NCBI GenBank assembly: GCA_036873135.1
Contig: JAPTYO010000007.1
Coordinates: 16,474,763 to 16,538,762, forward strand
DNA: 64,000 nt
From: Clarkia xantiana subsp. parviflora
Taxonomy: Eukaryota > Streptophyta > Magnoliopsida > Myrtales > Onagraceae
Reading direction: 5' to 3'
Positions 31,775-42,524 of the stretch are shown piece by piece. Every line of letters begins with the position of its first letter. The stretch's first letter is position 1. The position numbers and the translations under genes are program-made. The notes beneath the pieces are model-generated. The model did not search any database and was not told the DNA's origin. It saw only the letters and a list, made by a program, of their open reading frames with translations.

Positions 31775-31779
31775 CTAAT

Positions 31780-32955
31780 GACATATAACATATGATATGT
31801 GATATCTTCATAATTTGCTTATTCCACATCTAAATTCTCACTTATAATAGGTCAAATTGTAAAAGATAACGTGATAATTATAATATTTCTCAATTTATAA
31901 AATTCAGTGGAGTTTGATTCGGAAACTCTTTCCCTAAAGAGCTCGCCTCATAAGTTTAGGATGTAAATACATTCTGCACGGCTATATATTATATATGGTT
32001 TTTTTCTTCATAAAATATGTTTGCACTTTAAGCTAATCAATTCAAAAAGGTAGATAATGTAAAAGAATCGTTAAATTGCTAAAAATAAATATACCATTTT
32101 TTTTTTTTATGAAAATATCCCATTTTTTGCATACCGTCATTCTTTTTCTTTCAAATTTTTGGTTTTTCTCTTCATTTAAATGTTTATGTAGTTTTATGGT
32201 TATTTTCTAAAACTCTGCTATGAGTTTTATTTTTAGGGTTAACTTGGCCAAACAGTTCACCCAATATAATAGAGTTTAAAATTTAGAGTTTATGTTGTTT
32301 TATCTTCTATGGTTAACCCGGCCAAATTGTTTACCTAACACAGTAGGGTTTAAAAAAGAATCATAAAACTACATAACTCTATTGTGTTGAGTGGATAATT
32401 TTGTCGGTTAATACTAGATGATAGAAAACTATTTAAACAATTTTGTCATTTATGGTTAACCCAACCAACCGTTTATCTGACAGGATTGAATTTTTTAAAA
32501 ATAGAAACCTTAAAATTACATAACTTCTAACCTAAAAACTAAAGAAATAAATTTGAAGATTTGTTTTGTTTAAAAATGATGGTATATGCCAGAAATGTTA
32601 TTTCCAACATCGATAGTCTTATATATTAAAAAAAAATTATATATAGTTTTTTAGGTGTAATTTGACTATTTTTTTAAAATAATATTTCACTGTAAATTGG
32701 GGTCGTAGATCGCGCTTACTTGTCTCGATCGTTCGTCCATCATGATTAAAAGAGCTTACCTAATTAACCAAGAGTATGTGACAAATTGTGTACTGTCACG
32801 TGAACTAAAACATTCCTTATGTATGACGTGCGTACATTATGACAGTGTGTATACGTAGGTCTAGTATTTTTTTAAAATTAATATTATAATGTCCCACGTC
32901 CGTAGCGTTAAACAAGCTCCAACTCTACATTGGATCGCGATGGTAACGATTTTTA

Positions 32956-32992
<37 letters not shown>

Positions 32993-34617
32993 AGATTAAA
33001 TACTTGCACCGATTTGACCAAAAAAGAAAATAAACTTGCACCGATAAAGTTAAATATAGAAGTTGTCGAAATGCACGTGGAGACATCTCTTTCCTAACAC
33101 GCTGATCATCAATCTAAGTTCTTCGAAAGAAGAGCATATATAAGTTCTTCGAATATATTAACTAATATCAATAAATAAAAGTAATATATGAATAATTGCT
33201 AATTTTTAGATTCTTTACACTTTGGTAGTTAAAGAAGAAAAACCCTAATAAACATGAGCGAGATATTGTGTGTGGTCAATCGCCTTATCACTAAATCAAA
33301 CGTTAGAAGTTCAAACTCTGCTAGTGACTATGTAAGAGAATAAAAAAATATTCATAATTAACATTTTATCCCTTACATGTTGATCATATGCAAGTGATGA
33401 TTCGTTTAGATGTGGAACAAATATATTACGAGTGCTGCCCTTCTAATGAAGGTCCCTCCTAAAACCACCCGCGAGAAAAAGAAAAAACATGAGCTGGGTT
33501 AAATTGTTATTTTAATTATCTTTACAGTTTTATGTTATAATTTTTTAGAAAAATAGAAATTATACTTGTGAGAAATCGAATATATTTGTTCTTCATGTGA
33601 TAGAATTACATTATAACCTACTGATTTTATTTTATTTTTGCCTAAATGACCAGTTGATTCATATACATTAATTGATGTTTTTAAAAATATAAATAATAAA
33701 TATATGCAGAAGAAGGAGCATATATTATATTTAAAACAAAAATTGCAAGCTAAAAAGAATGTGCTAGTAGTAGTGATCCTAGATTCATCATGCTACATAT
33801 AATGTTCCAGATATTCTGCTCACGATATGAGGTACCGTTAAGTCCAGTTATACTCTCTCTTATAGTATACGCGGTATGTAGGCCAAACGGGAGCTGATTT
33901 TTTAAATTAAGTCATCACGAGATATAACTCCCGAAAGATTTCAAATCTAAAATTTTAGAGCCAAATCAAATGAAAATAAGCACTAGTCCACAACTACAAT
34001 GTATATAAATTTGATTTCTAGTATCTCTTAAAATGCCCGAGCTATATATATATAGTACGAGCTAGTATATCAACCGAAATAAAATATGCAACAACGTCAA
34101 GCTAGCTACAATAATGACACAACAAAATGGAAAATCAAAGAAATTAAAGTTGAGAGACAAAATACAATAGGGACACACGTCGAAGCCTCACGGTCTCCTT
34201 TTATTGTCTTGTCCTTTTTATGGGGTGTCAATGATTTAGGGTGATTAATATTGTCCTCTCAAAGTATAATTAACCTTTTGAAGTGTCATCTATCTCTCTA
34301 CTTTGGACATTGGGATCCATTCTACTACTGCTAGAGAATCAACCAACCCTAGACGTTCCGATCAAGTAAAGCTAGAAACACCAATTATTAATTTCCATAA
34401 TTTTATTAAATTAAGCTGATCGATAAACTAGGGAACCTTACTATGACCCCAAAAATGGTAACCTTACCTAATCGGCCATTAAGTAGCTTCTAATCAACCT
34501 TAATTGGTCATTATATGTGGCTCATAATGAGGTACAAACTAAAAAATACTAAATTTTGAGTAATTGGATACCTTTTATAAGTTTTTATCCAAAGAATAAC
34601 ATAAGAAAGTTTAAATG
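31780..34617. other. Gene-poor AT-rich region
   Basis: No gene is supported. An (AT)n run lies at 32958-32989. A stretch at about 33265-33330 with GTTCAAACTCTGC and an upstream TGTGGTCAATCGCC could be a tRNA-derived SINE (B-box and A-box spacing), but the match is weak. Confidence 0.4.
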
Positions 34618-34625
34618 CTAAAACG

Positions 34626-35889
34626 CTACGCCGTTAAAAACGAGTTTTTACGTAGAGAATAAAAATGGTAGGTAAAATTGAGATGTACAGACGAGACGTA
34701 AAAACGTGAGTTTCTATCTATAGTTAAAATTACATTAGTAATCAAATGTATAAATGTACATGTATGTAATTATGCAAAAAAATTACGAAAATAGTAAATA
34801 TACTTATTAACAACTTATAAAAAAAATCAATAAAAAATATGTACCCATCAGTAGTCGCCTCAGTCGTCACGGAAAATAATTGTTGTGTAGAATTATGAAA
34901 AGAATTGACGGGTCAATTGAAGTGTGAGCGCATATCTCAATTGAGACTTTAGGATTTGAGAATCTTAAAAGATAAAAAAAATGTTGATGGAGTCTAAAAC
35001 TATTGGATATTATTAAACAATTAAGGGATATTGAACTTGGATGAAATAAGAATAGACTTTAAATCAATAAAAGATGATTTAATCCACAAATTACGATCCA
35101 TGAAAAAACTTTCATGGGTTCGGTTGATAAATTTTGTGGATTTGACGTAATTTATTAAATTTTGGAATTTTTTAGCAAATAATGGTAGAAATTCTAAAAA
35201 TGATTTCTACATGTTACTAGGGGTGAAACCAAAATCCGGTTGGTTCGAAAAATCGGTGAAAACCGAACCGGTTCAGACCGAAAAACCGAATACGCAATAT
35301 GAGGTTTGATTTTTGGTCGGATTTTTTTATTCTAATTCGGATTTTCGGTCCATTTTGGATATTGAGCTCTGAGGATCGTGGAGACACTGAACCGACCATT
35401 ATGCTAATTAAATATATACAATATATATTATATTAATTGATATTAATTAATATAATTAATTAATTATGTTAATATAAATTGTAAAATAGTCACTTATGAA
35501 TATTAATTTTTCTATGAAAATAAAGAGATTTTTAAATTGTAATTGTTAATATTGGATTTTCGGTTTAAATCGATAACCGAACCGAAAAAACCGTGCTACC
35601 AATGGACGGTTTATATTTCCTCAAATGATTTTTTGGTCAGATTTTTTTAAAGGAAAAAACTGGACCGAAAATTTAGGTACCCGACTAAAACAAGCAAAAA
35701 TCCGGTCCGGCCGGTCCGGTTTCACTCATACATGTTACTTTTCGTTTCTACCCGTTTTTACGACTCTACAAGCGTTTCAACTCGTTTCTACTTAGAAAAC
35801 GACTCTGTTTACATTTTAACTCGTTTTTTATGGTAAAGTCGTAAAAACATGCATTTCTACTACTTAAAAACAAGTTTTGAACCACGTAG
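34626..35889. mobile_element. Older TIR element with 8-bp TSD CTAAAACG, split by a nested hAT
   Basis: The left terminus CTACGCCGTTAAAAACGAG is matched by the reverse complement of the right end (CTACGTGGTTCAAAACTTG). The element is flanked by CTAAAACG at 34618-34625 and 35890-35897. The 8-bp duplication suggests hAT. Removing the nested element and its duplication leaves about 743 bp. Interior motifs TTTTTACG and CGTTTTTA recur near both ends. No coding capacity is visible. Confidence 0.7.
35218..35730. mobile_element. Nested non-autonomous hAT element, 513 bp, TSD CATGTTAC
   Basis: Termini TAGGGGTGAAACC and GGTTTCACTCATA are flanked by an exact CATGTTAC duplication (35210-35217 and 35731-35738). 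It is the inverted sibling of 7387-7967: both share the subterminal CCGAACCGGTTCAG block and the internal CCATTGGTAG/CTACCAATGG block. It lacks about 70 bp of AT-rich interior present in that copy. It interrupts the element above. Confidence 0.92.
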
Positions 35890-35897
35890 CTAAAACG

Positions 35898-38026
35898 TGA
35901 CAACAATTTCGATTTTTACAGAAATAGCACATGTCGCGATCTGAACAGCGGCACCGTCCTATATTTTATAATTTTTTAGTTTTTCAATCTTTTTAGTTTT
36001 TGGATTTTAATCTTGAAGTGTAATATATTTTTATAGATGTTATATGCTAAACACGGTTTTATCTTCTAATGATAATCCAAACTAACTGTATATCCGATCT
36101 AATAAGATTTTAGAAAGAAATAAATTATAAAACTATATAAATGAAAAACTAAAACTAAAAAACCCAAAAAATGAAGAAATAAAAGAAAAATATATATGGC
36201 GAGCGGCCCACTCTTTGGAATTTGGGGCGGGTTGAACATGGATCAGTTGCATGTAAAAATCAAAACTTTTATTACATTATTATAGAGTATTTGGATTTTT
36301 TATGTTGTTAACTGGATAATGATTTTTTTATTAAGAAAATGGTTGTTCATCAGGATCATAATTAATCTTTATCTATAAATTTATAAGGTACTAAATATTA
36401 CTTTAGAAAATATAGGAGGAAAAATCTTACAACTTTATCTCGCGAGTCGTGAGGTCCACCATTGCTTAAATACACGTCAAAAGGATAAACCTACATTTTT
36501 TATTGATAACAATAATGGTTTCTAGCAAATATTTGTTTTGGTAGAGAAGGAAACATTATAACAGAAAGTTGCACCGATTCTTTTATATTTAGTTGAGACA
36601 TATATTTAATCGGCGTTTGCAAACTCATAATATGTTTTATAGTACATAGTCGATCTTCTCATGGACACCCATTCTTCTAAAAAATGAATAGATTTATCGG
36701 TAAGAATATATAGAAAAAAAAAAAAAAATCATTTTTATGTCCATCAAATGATAACTTACAAGCTTGGATACTATTTTAATGTAAACAGACACATAAAGAT
36801 GCTTCCATTTTTTCACCTATATTATCCACTTTTATGCACATTGTTAATTGTAAAGGTACGTATAAAGGAGTCCAAGTCATAGGTCATCAACCCTCTATGA
36901 TGGTTTTGTACTTAATAATATATTTATTTATGACATATCAATCCATTCAATTTTCAATTGTCTTCACCACAAAGTAAAGCTTTTTGACAGTACTTCTTTA
37001 TTTTCACTTTACCCGTTAATAATTAAACCACTTGCATTTCAATTGTTCCATTTGAAATATGTCGGATTATCAATTAAGGAAAAGATTAACGGTGTAAATA
37101 GATGCATCAATGTCACGGTAAAAATAACAACGGCAAAAGACTTTACCGTCATTTCCATCATTTATTGTTCTTTTCCTTTCCCAAATTATTGTTTGCATTG
37201 ACTGCCAAAAAAAAAATTATTGTTTGCATTTTGCTTGGACTTCCGCTCTTGGCAAAAATGAAAAAGAATGTCCTTCCTTTCAATCAAGAAGATAAAAGTA
37301 CAAAGTTATTATTAATTAAAAAATTCTGCAAAAAGAGACTTTTAAAATGTCTTATAGTAATTATGGACGAGTTATGATACATATTCTGAAACCGGCAAAC
37401 CGAGATCTTTCAATTGTGTCTTAACGTCAGTGGTGGTAATTATTATAAACATTTAGGGTATTTATTAACCTCCGCTGGATCGGAACATGGCGGACCTCTA
37501 TTCTCGGAATGCCTATCAATTTCCATTTCCATTGTGGATACAACATCTTGTGATAACGTTCCAAACAAACATCCTAAATAAATCAATATCTATTTTATTT
37601 ATTTTTCCACAAATAGAAGTTTAGTTCGATAAGGAAAATCAAGTACAATACAATTTTCAAATTTGGATACAAACTCTCGGATCTTTGCTTTATATGTTGA
37701 TTATCCTAAATACAAAATGTCCAGTTTTTTTGCCACAAATAAATGTTCTGTTTGATAAGGAAAATCAAAGTACAATACAAGCTAGGATCTTTGCTGTTGT
37801 TATATATTGATTTAAGAGTTTTGGTTTTTTAAATTAATAAAAATTGATAAAATCATCATATTCTTTGGTAAATTAATAAAATCATATATATATATAGTTA
37901 GTTATAAAAGGAGTGAAGGACTCTTTTTTTTTTTTTTTAAAAATGATCATTGTTTTATTAAATGGGAAAATAAAATAAAAAGGACCCGCGTGAAAGAGAA
38001 AGTTCATTGGGTGATGAATTAATTCG
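35898..38026. other. Intergenic AT-rich region upstream of NF-YA
   Basis: No gene is supported. Two near-identical GTTYGATAAGGAAAATCAA blocks occur at about 37625 and 37748, so a short duplication is present. The 3' end should contain NF-YA promoter elements. Confidence 0.4.
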
Positions 38027-38035
38027 TATAATATA
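38027..38035 (+). promoter_or_regulatory. Candidate TATA box of NF-YA
   Basis: TATAATATA about 110 bp upstream of the uORF and followed by a CT-rich leader (38060-38113) typical of plant 5' UTRs. ATTGG at 38006-38010 (CCAAT in reverse) lies just upstream, so autoregulation by the NF-Y complex is conceivable but unproven. Confidence 0.45.
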
Positions 38036-38146
38036 CACTTGTACGCATTTATCGGCCGTCTCTTCCCCTCCCTTCTGTTGCTCTCTTCTCTTCTCTTTCT
38101 TTCTCTCTCTCTAGTGCTTGAGATTTACCGACACAGCTCCTATCAA

Positions 38147-38164
38147 ATGGGATTCTCTGATTGA
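38147..38164 (+). other. Five-codon upstream ORF in the NF-YA leader
   Basis: ATG GGA TTC TCT GAT TGA (MGFSD) lies in the first leader exon, before the 5' UTR intron (38228-38685, GT-AG). Its position in the mature leader means it could dampen translation of NF-YA. Confidence 0.5.
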
Positions 38165-38714
38165 AGCTGCGGCTGCTGCTTCCTCCTTCCGCTGCAACAA
38201 CCAACAACCGTTCGATTTCTATTTTAAGTGAGTAGTCTCAGCTCTTTCCTTCTCTTTCTCCATCTGTGTTTCTGCTTTCCCATCTATTTCTATTCCCCCT
38301 CATCTAGTCTTCAGTTCTTATTCATCCAGTAGCTAGCTGTACTGTACTGGGTTGCTTCTACAGTGTCTGTCTCTAGTACGATCTGGGTTTTGCTGCTTTA
38401 TTGCAAAAAAGGAAAGAATTTTAACTGGGTTTTCACGATTTCCTGTACGGATTATGGTTTCTTGTGCTCGAAAGGAAAGAACTTTCGACAAACTAAATGT
38501 TGTCCCCCTCCACGATTCCCAAACGGTTGGTGGATCAAGTTGAAACCTTTTTATTGTTTTCTAAGCATTATCTAATTTGGGTTCTGCTTATTTCTCACAA
38601 TAATCAACGATTTCGAAAGAAATTCGAAATCTTTTGAGTTTACTGAGCTGATATTTTGACTTCTTGCTCAAACCCTTGATTTCAGTATTGTAGATCAGCT
38701 GGCGATTGTGAATT

Positions 38715-40990
38715 ATGGCTATGGAAGCTGTGTATTTCAAGGAACATGAAGGAATCCTCCACAATTCGGTCCCAGCAGCTCCTTGGTGGACTGCTTCTTA
38801 TGGAACCCAGCCGTTTCTTGGCGATTCTTTACGCCAATCGAATGGCGGCTCGTTTGGAGGCCGATCCAATTCTGGGGAACAATTCACTGCATCCAAACAA
38901 GCTGCTCCTGTGGAACAAATTCCAGATAAAGAAAACCCTACTCAGTTCACCATCTCTACTGGTAATTGAATCTTGACTGCTCTGATCAATTATATATTGC
39001 GGTTCGTTCATCAGATTAATCTGATTTGAGTATTTATGAAGTTTTGCTTTTGTATGTTTGTCTGTAGAGTAAAGGGTGCTCCATGTTACTGACAGTTACT
39101 TTACCAAAGTGGGAACCATATTGATTGTTGTCCCTTTCAGTGGAAATATGAAAATGTTAGCAATGGATTACTTTGAAGAAAGTAGGAAATATAGATATGT
39201 TACTTTATCAAAATGGACTTGTTGTTGTCACATGGATTAGCTAGTGGGAGATGAGGTTTTCGCCACTTTTAGCTATCTAGTGCAGAAATCAAGCTTGGAG
39301 ACACGCTGCTCTTGAAACAGTTCCTCTTGTTGTAGTCAACTAACTGTTTGTTCCCCTAATTGAAGAATCTGGGTTCAAGTGCATATCATCTGATATAAAC
39401 TCTATTATTGTGAAAATAAAGAAAAAATTGATTTTAATCCTTCAATCTACATACATACCCAGTTGGCATGAAACACAGTTCTTCTAGTTATAGTCAACTC
39501 TTGAAAAGCTGGGTATTGTTTACCCACAAGTGCATATCATCTGATATAAACTCTATTACTGTGAAAATAATGCAAAAATTTATTTTGATGATCAAGTCCT
39601 TCACCCTACATACATACCCAGTTGGCATGATCTTTCCTTCAATCTTCTTTCATGATTTGTTCATTCATAAACAAAAACATTGGCAGGTGACAAAGATTCT
39701 GGGGAAGTTCAAAAATCTCAGGCACCAGCAATCACAATTCCACCTGCAGACTACTGCAACCGTTTTGAGTTAGGATTCGGTCAGCCAATGGTAATAACTG
39801 GTCCTTTATACCATAAATAGATTGAATATTCTCATTCAGCCAATGTGTTAATTAATTTAGGTTTGTGTGAAGTATCCTTATGCAGATCCATGCTATGGAG
39901 TGTTTTCCCCTCACGGTCCTCAGTTGGCGGTACATCTTCTTGATGCCTTCTTGTTGATTTTCCCTGAGGATGATATATTGATTAATTGACATTGATGTTT
40001 TAATGCTTTCAGGGCCGAATTATGCTCCCGTTAGATCTGGGAGCAGATGATGGACCGATATTCGTGAATCCAAAACAGTACCATGGGATCATCAGGCGTC
40101 GCAAGTGTCGTGCCAAGGCTGAGCTGTTGAATAGAGCTACGCGGGCTCGCAAGGTACGCAAATTTTCTTCCTTAAAAAATGCAAAAAGTTTGAGTCACAA
40201 ATATAGACAAAATTATGTGTACTTTGCCTTACCTTTTATTATTAGTTGTAGTTGTACTCTGCAATGATAACATGTTGTACTTATACCTACCCATTTAAGG
40301 AAAGTTGTGATTTGTGAAAACCCATACTTTATATTTGCCATTTGTTGACTTCTTACCATATTCATGCTCTTTTGCTCTAGGTAGACCTAACACTTTAAGA
40401 TTTTAGATAAACAAGAGCATATTTTTTTTTTAAAGCTTTTGGTACAACATCTTTTTTTGGTAGACTTTTGGTGCAATACACTTGCAGTTTTGGTGCATCC
40501 TTAGTTGACTGTAAGGTCGAAATCATTGTAAATTGATCACTTGCAGTTTCCATGTTTTTTTAATCTCCAGCAAGCGTATATGCACGAATCGCGCCATCTC
40601 CATGCCATGCGCCGTCCAAGAGGAAGCGGGGGGCGCTTCCTCAACACAAAGACTATGCCAAACACCAAAGGAGCCGACCTAAACAAAGACCGTGGTGGTC
40701 CCACCGCTCTTCACCAACCTACCGGGTCCCAGAGCTCCGAAGTTCTCCAATCAGATAGCGGCTCATCGAAAGAGACAAACGGAGGGGGACCCATGAGCAT
40801 GTCAGTGGCAGAAGTCACCAGCATGTATGCGAGGGAAGATCTTAACAGGTTCTCGATGACCCATCATCTCCGACCGTCCATTCACTTCATACCGCACATG
40901 ATGGACGGTGGTAGGCGCAGCATGGTTATACCTAGTAAGTGGGTTGCAGCAGCAGCACCTGATGGTAGCTGCTGCAACCTCAAGGTTTGA
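38715..40990 (+). CDS. NF-YA: NF-YA subunit of CCAAT-binding factor (NF-YA2/10-like)
   Basis: Coding exons 38715-38961, 39687-39790, 39861-39929, 40013-40153 and 40571-40990 give 326 aa with consistent phases. NF-YA joins NF-YB/NF-YC and supplies sequence-specific CCAAT recognition in the nucleus. The A1 helix ([19 protein letters not shown], from ~155) mediates trimer assembly. The A2 DNA-binding part ([18 protein letters not shown] then RFLNTK) follows. The N-terminal PWWTA, the FELGFGQPM and [11 protein letters not shown] blocks and the C-terminal MVIPSKW...CCNLKV place it in the NF-YA2/NF-YA10 clade. A leader exon (~38060-38227) and a 5' UTR intron precede it; a miR169 site lies in the 3' UTR. 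Odd point: the last splice junction yields RARKQAYMHES, one residue longer than the usual RKPY linker. An in-frame alternative acceptor at 40546 would add more. Confidence 0.95.
39314..39632. repeat. Tandem duplication inside an NF-YA intron
   Basis: Two diverged copies of about 155 bp (39314-39469 and 39470-39630) share CAAGTGCATATCATCTGAT and CATACATACCCAGTTGG. They lie in the intron between the first two coding exons and do not touch splice sites. Confidence 0.8.
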
Positions 40991-41141
40991 CACGCGAAGG
41001 ACACCTAGGGGTTCGGTGGGGCTGCCACACCGGATCCCGTCCTTCGAGCAACTAAATGGAGGCTCTTGTGGAACACACTGGGTGTTTTCGCTAGGGTTTT
41101 AGGTTAAAGGATTGTCCGAACCCCCATTTAGTTGCTTTTGA

Positions 41142-41162
41142 AAGGCAACTCATTCTTGGCTC
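41142..41162 (+). promoter_or_regulatory. miR169 target site in the NF-YA 3' UTR
   Basis: GGCAACTCATTCTTGGCT lies about 150 nt after the stop. It pairs with the plant miR169 family, with one internal mismatch, one G:U pair and mismatches only at the outer ends. NF-YA2/10-type genes carry this site in the 3' UTR and are cleaved there, for example during drought or nutrient responses. Perfect pairing of CTTGGCT to the miRNA 5' seed supports function. Confidence 0.85.
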
Positions 41163-41169
41163 ATATGCG

Positions 41170-42438
41170 TTACGGTTTTGTCTTGCTCAGAGGCGATGAA
41201 ACCCTAACGCAACCCTTATGTGTAAAAGTAAGAAGCATGTTGTAGAATAAGATGGACGGGTTGTGTCCAATCCGAACCCATGGAACAACAAGAAGTATGT
41301 TTTGTTGGTTGTGGGTGTCTTTTGTGGATTTGCTATCCTAGGTTTGTTTGGGTTTATGTTTGCAGTTTGTTTATTCTGTATGGTTTTCAGATGAAGGAAC
41401 TGTTTGTTGATGATGTATTGTGATTGTGCAACTCTGTAAGATAAATGTGATGTTTGAAGTTTGTATCTTTATGGCGACATTACATTTTTTAGGTTATATT
41501 ACCCAGACCGTGTAAGGGTTCCTAGTATTAAATTTTCTTAAAGAAAGGTATCCAAATTGTTTATTCCCTAAACTTGGGGACCGATAAGAAATTTTCCCTA
41601 AATATCATATTGCACTCATCACCCTTAGGCTCAGTATTCAAATTCTCTCAATTTCAAGATGTTAACACTTTTCTTTTTGGTAAGAAGATGTTAATACTTG
41701 AAAATAGGAATAAGTGAACAAGGCTTCTGTTCCTCGTTGGAACTTGGAACCATGCATATATACGAGAAACGGTTCCTCCACTTTTAAATTGAGGAGCTGT
41801 CCTTTTTACTATTTGAAAAATTGCAACTGGCCTAATATGATTTACTCGGTCAATAATTTATTTATTAGAAAAAAACTATGGTTTCTACACTTTTAGGTCG
41901 AGGTGCTGAAGCAAATACAAGATAAGGGGCATAGTCAGTTTACTTACTAATTTTTTTTAATAATTTGCTAGTTGAATTGATAGAAACAATTTGCTAGTTT
42001 AGTCCAATTTTTTTCTTATTAATTCTAAATAGTAAAATAAGTGTACGTTCACACCACATGATTTCTAATTCGCTTCACATTAATATTAGATAGTTAAACT
42101 ACAACTTGCTAGTTGAATAAGATTAAAAAAAGACTTGCTACTTGAACATTTTTTTGCATAACAGTTTCTAGTTGAACGTTTATGGTTTGTACAAACTTAC
42201 TAACTTTGCTTTCAGGATATGAGCACTCTACTAATTTTCTTTCCCTTTTTCTTAAGACACTAATTAAATTTTATTGGAAATTATATGCAATTTTTTTTTT
42301 TTAAATAAATCTATTTGGGCATTTTATCCATTATTTAAAAAAAAATGGATTCTAGCTATTTGAATGGGAAATATCATATAACTAGTTAATTCAGATTTGG
42401 CCCATGAAGAATCGACCTTAATTGTGGTCGACCCACCC
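41170..42438. other. Spacer between NF-YA and the CP33-like gene
   Basis: The first few hundred bases are NF-YA 3' UTR. The rest is AT-rich, with repeated CTTGCTAGTTGAA-like blocks near 41960-42180 and no recognised gene. Confidence 0.5.
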
Positions 42439-42446
42439 ATAAATAC
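42439..42446 (+). promoter_or_regulatory. Candidate TATA box of the CP33-like gene
   Basis: CATAAATACC-type sequence about 80 bp before the chosen ATG, with C/A-rich flanks. Position fits a plant core promoter. Confidence 0.4.
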
Positions 42447-42524
42447 CAAACTCTATCCATACACTCTTCTGTGTCCTTACCATTGTGGTGGCATTCGTTA
42501 TCTTCTTCTTCATTCCTTGCTAGA

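Noticed and set aside
37102..37377. 91-codon frame upstream of NF-YA
   Set aside because: Lys/Leu-rich translation of AT-rich DNA, no homology pattern or gene context.
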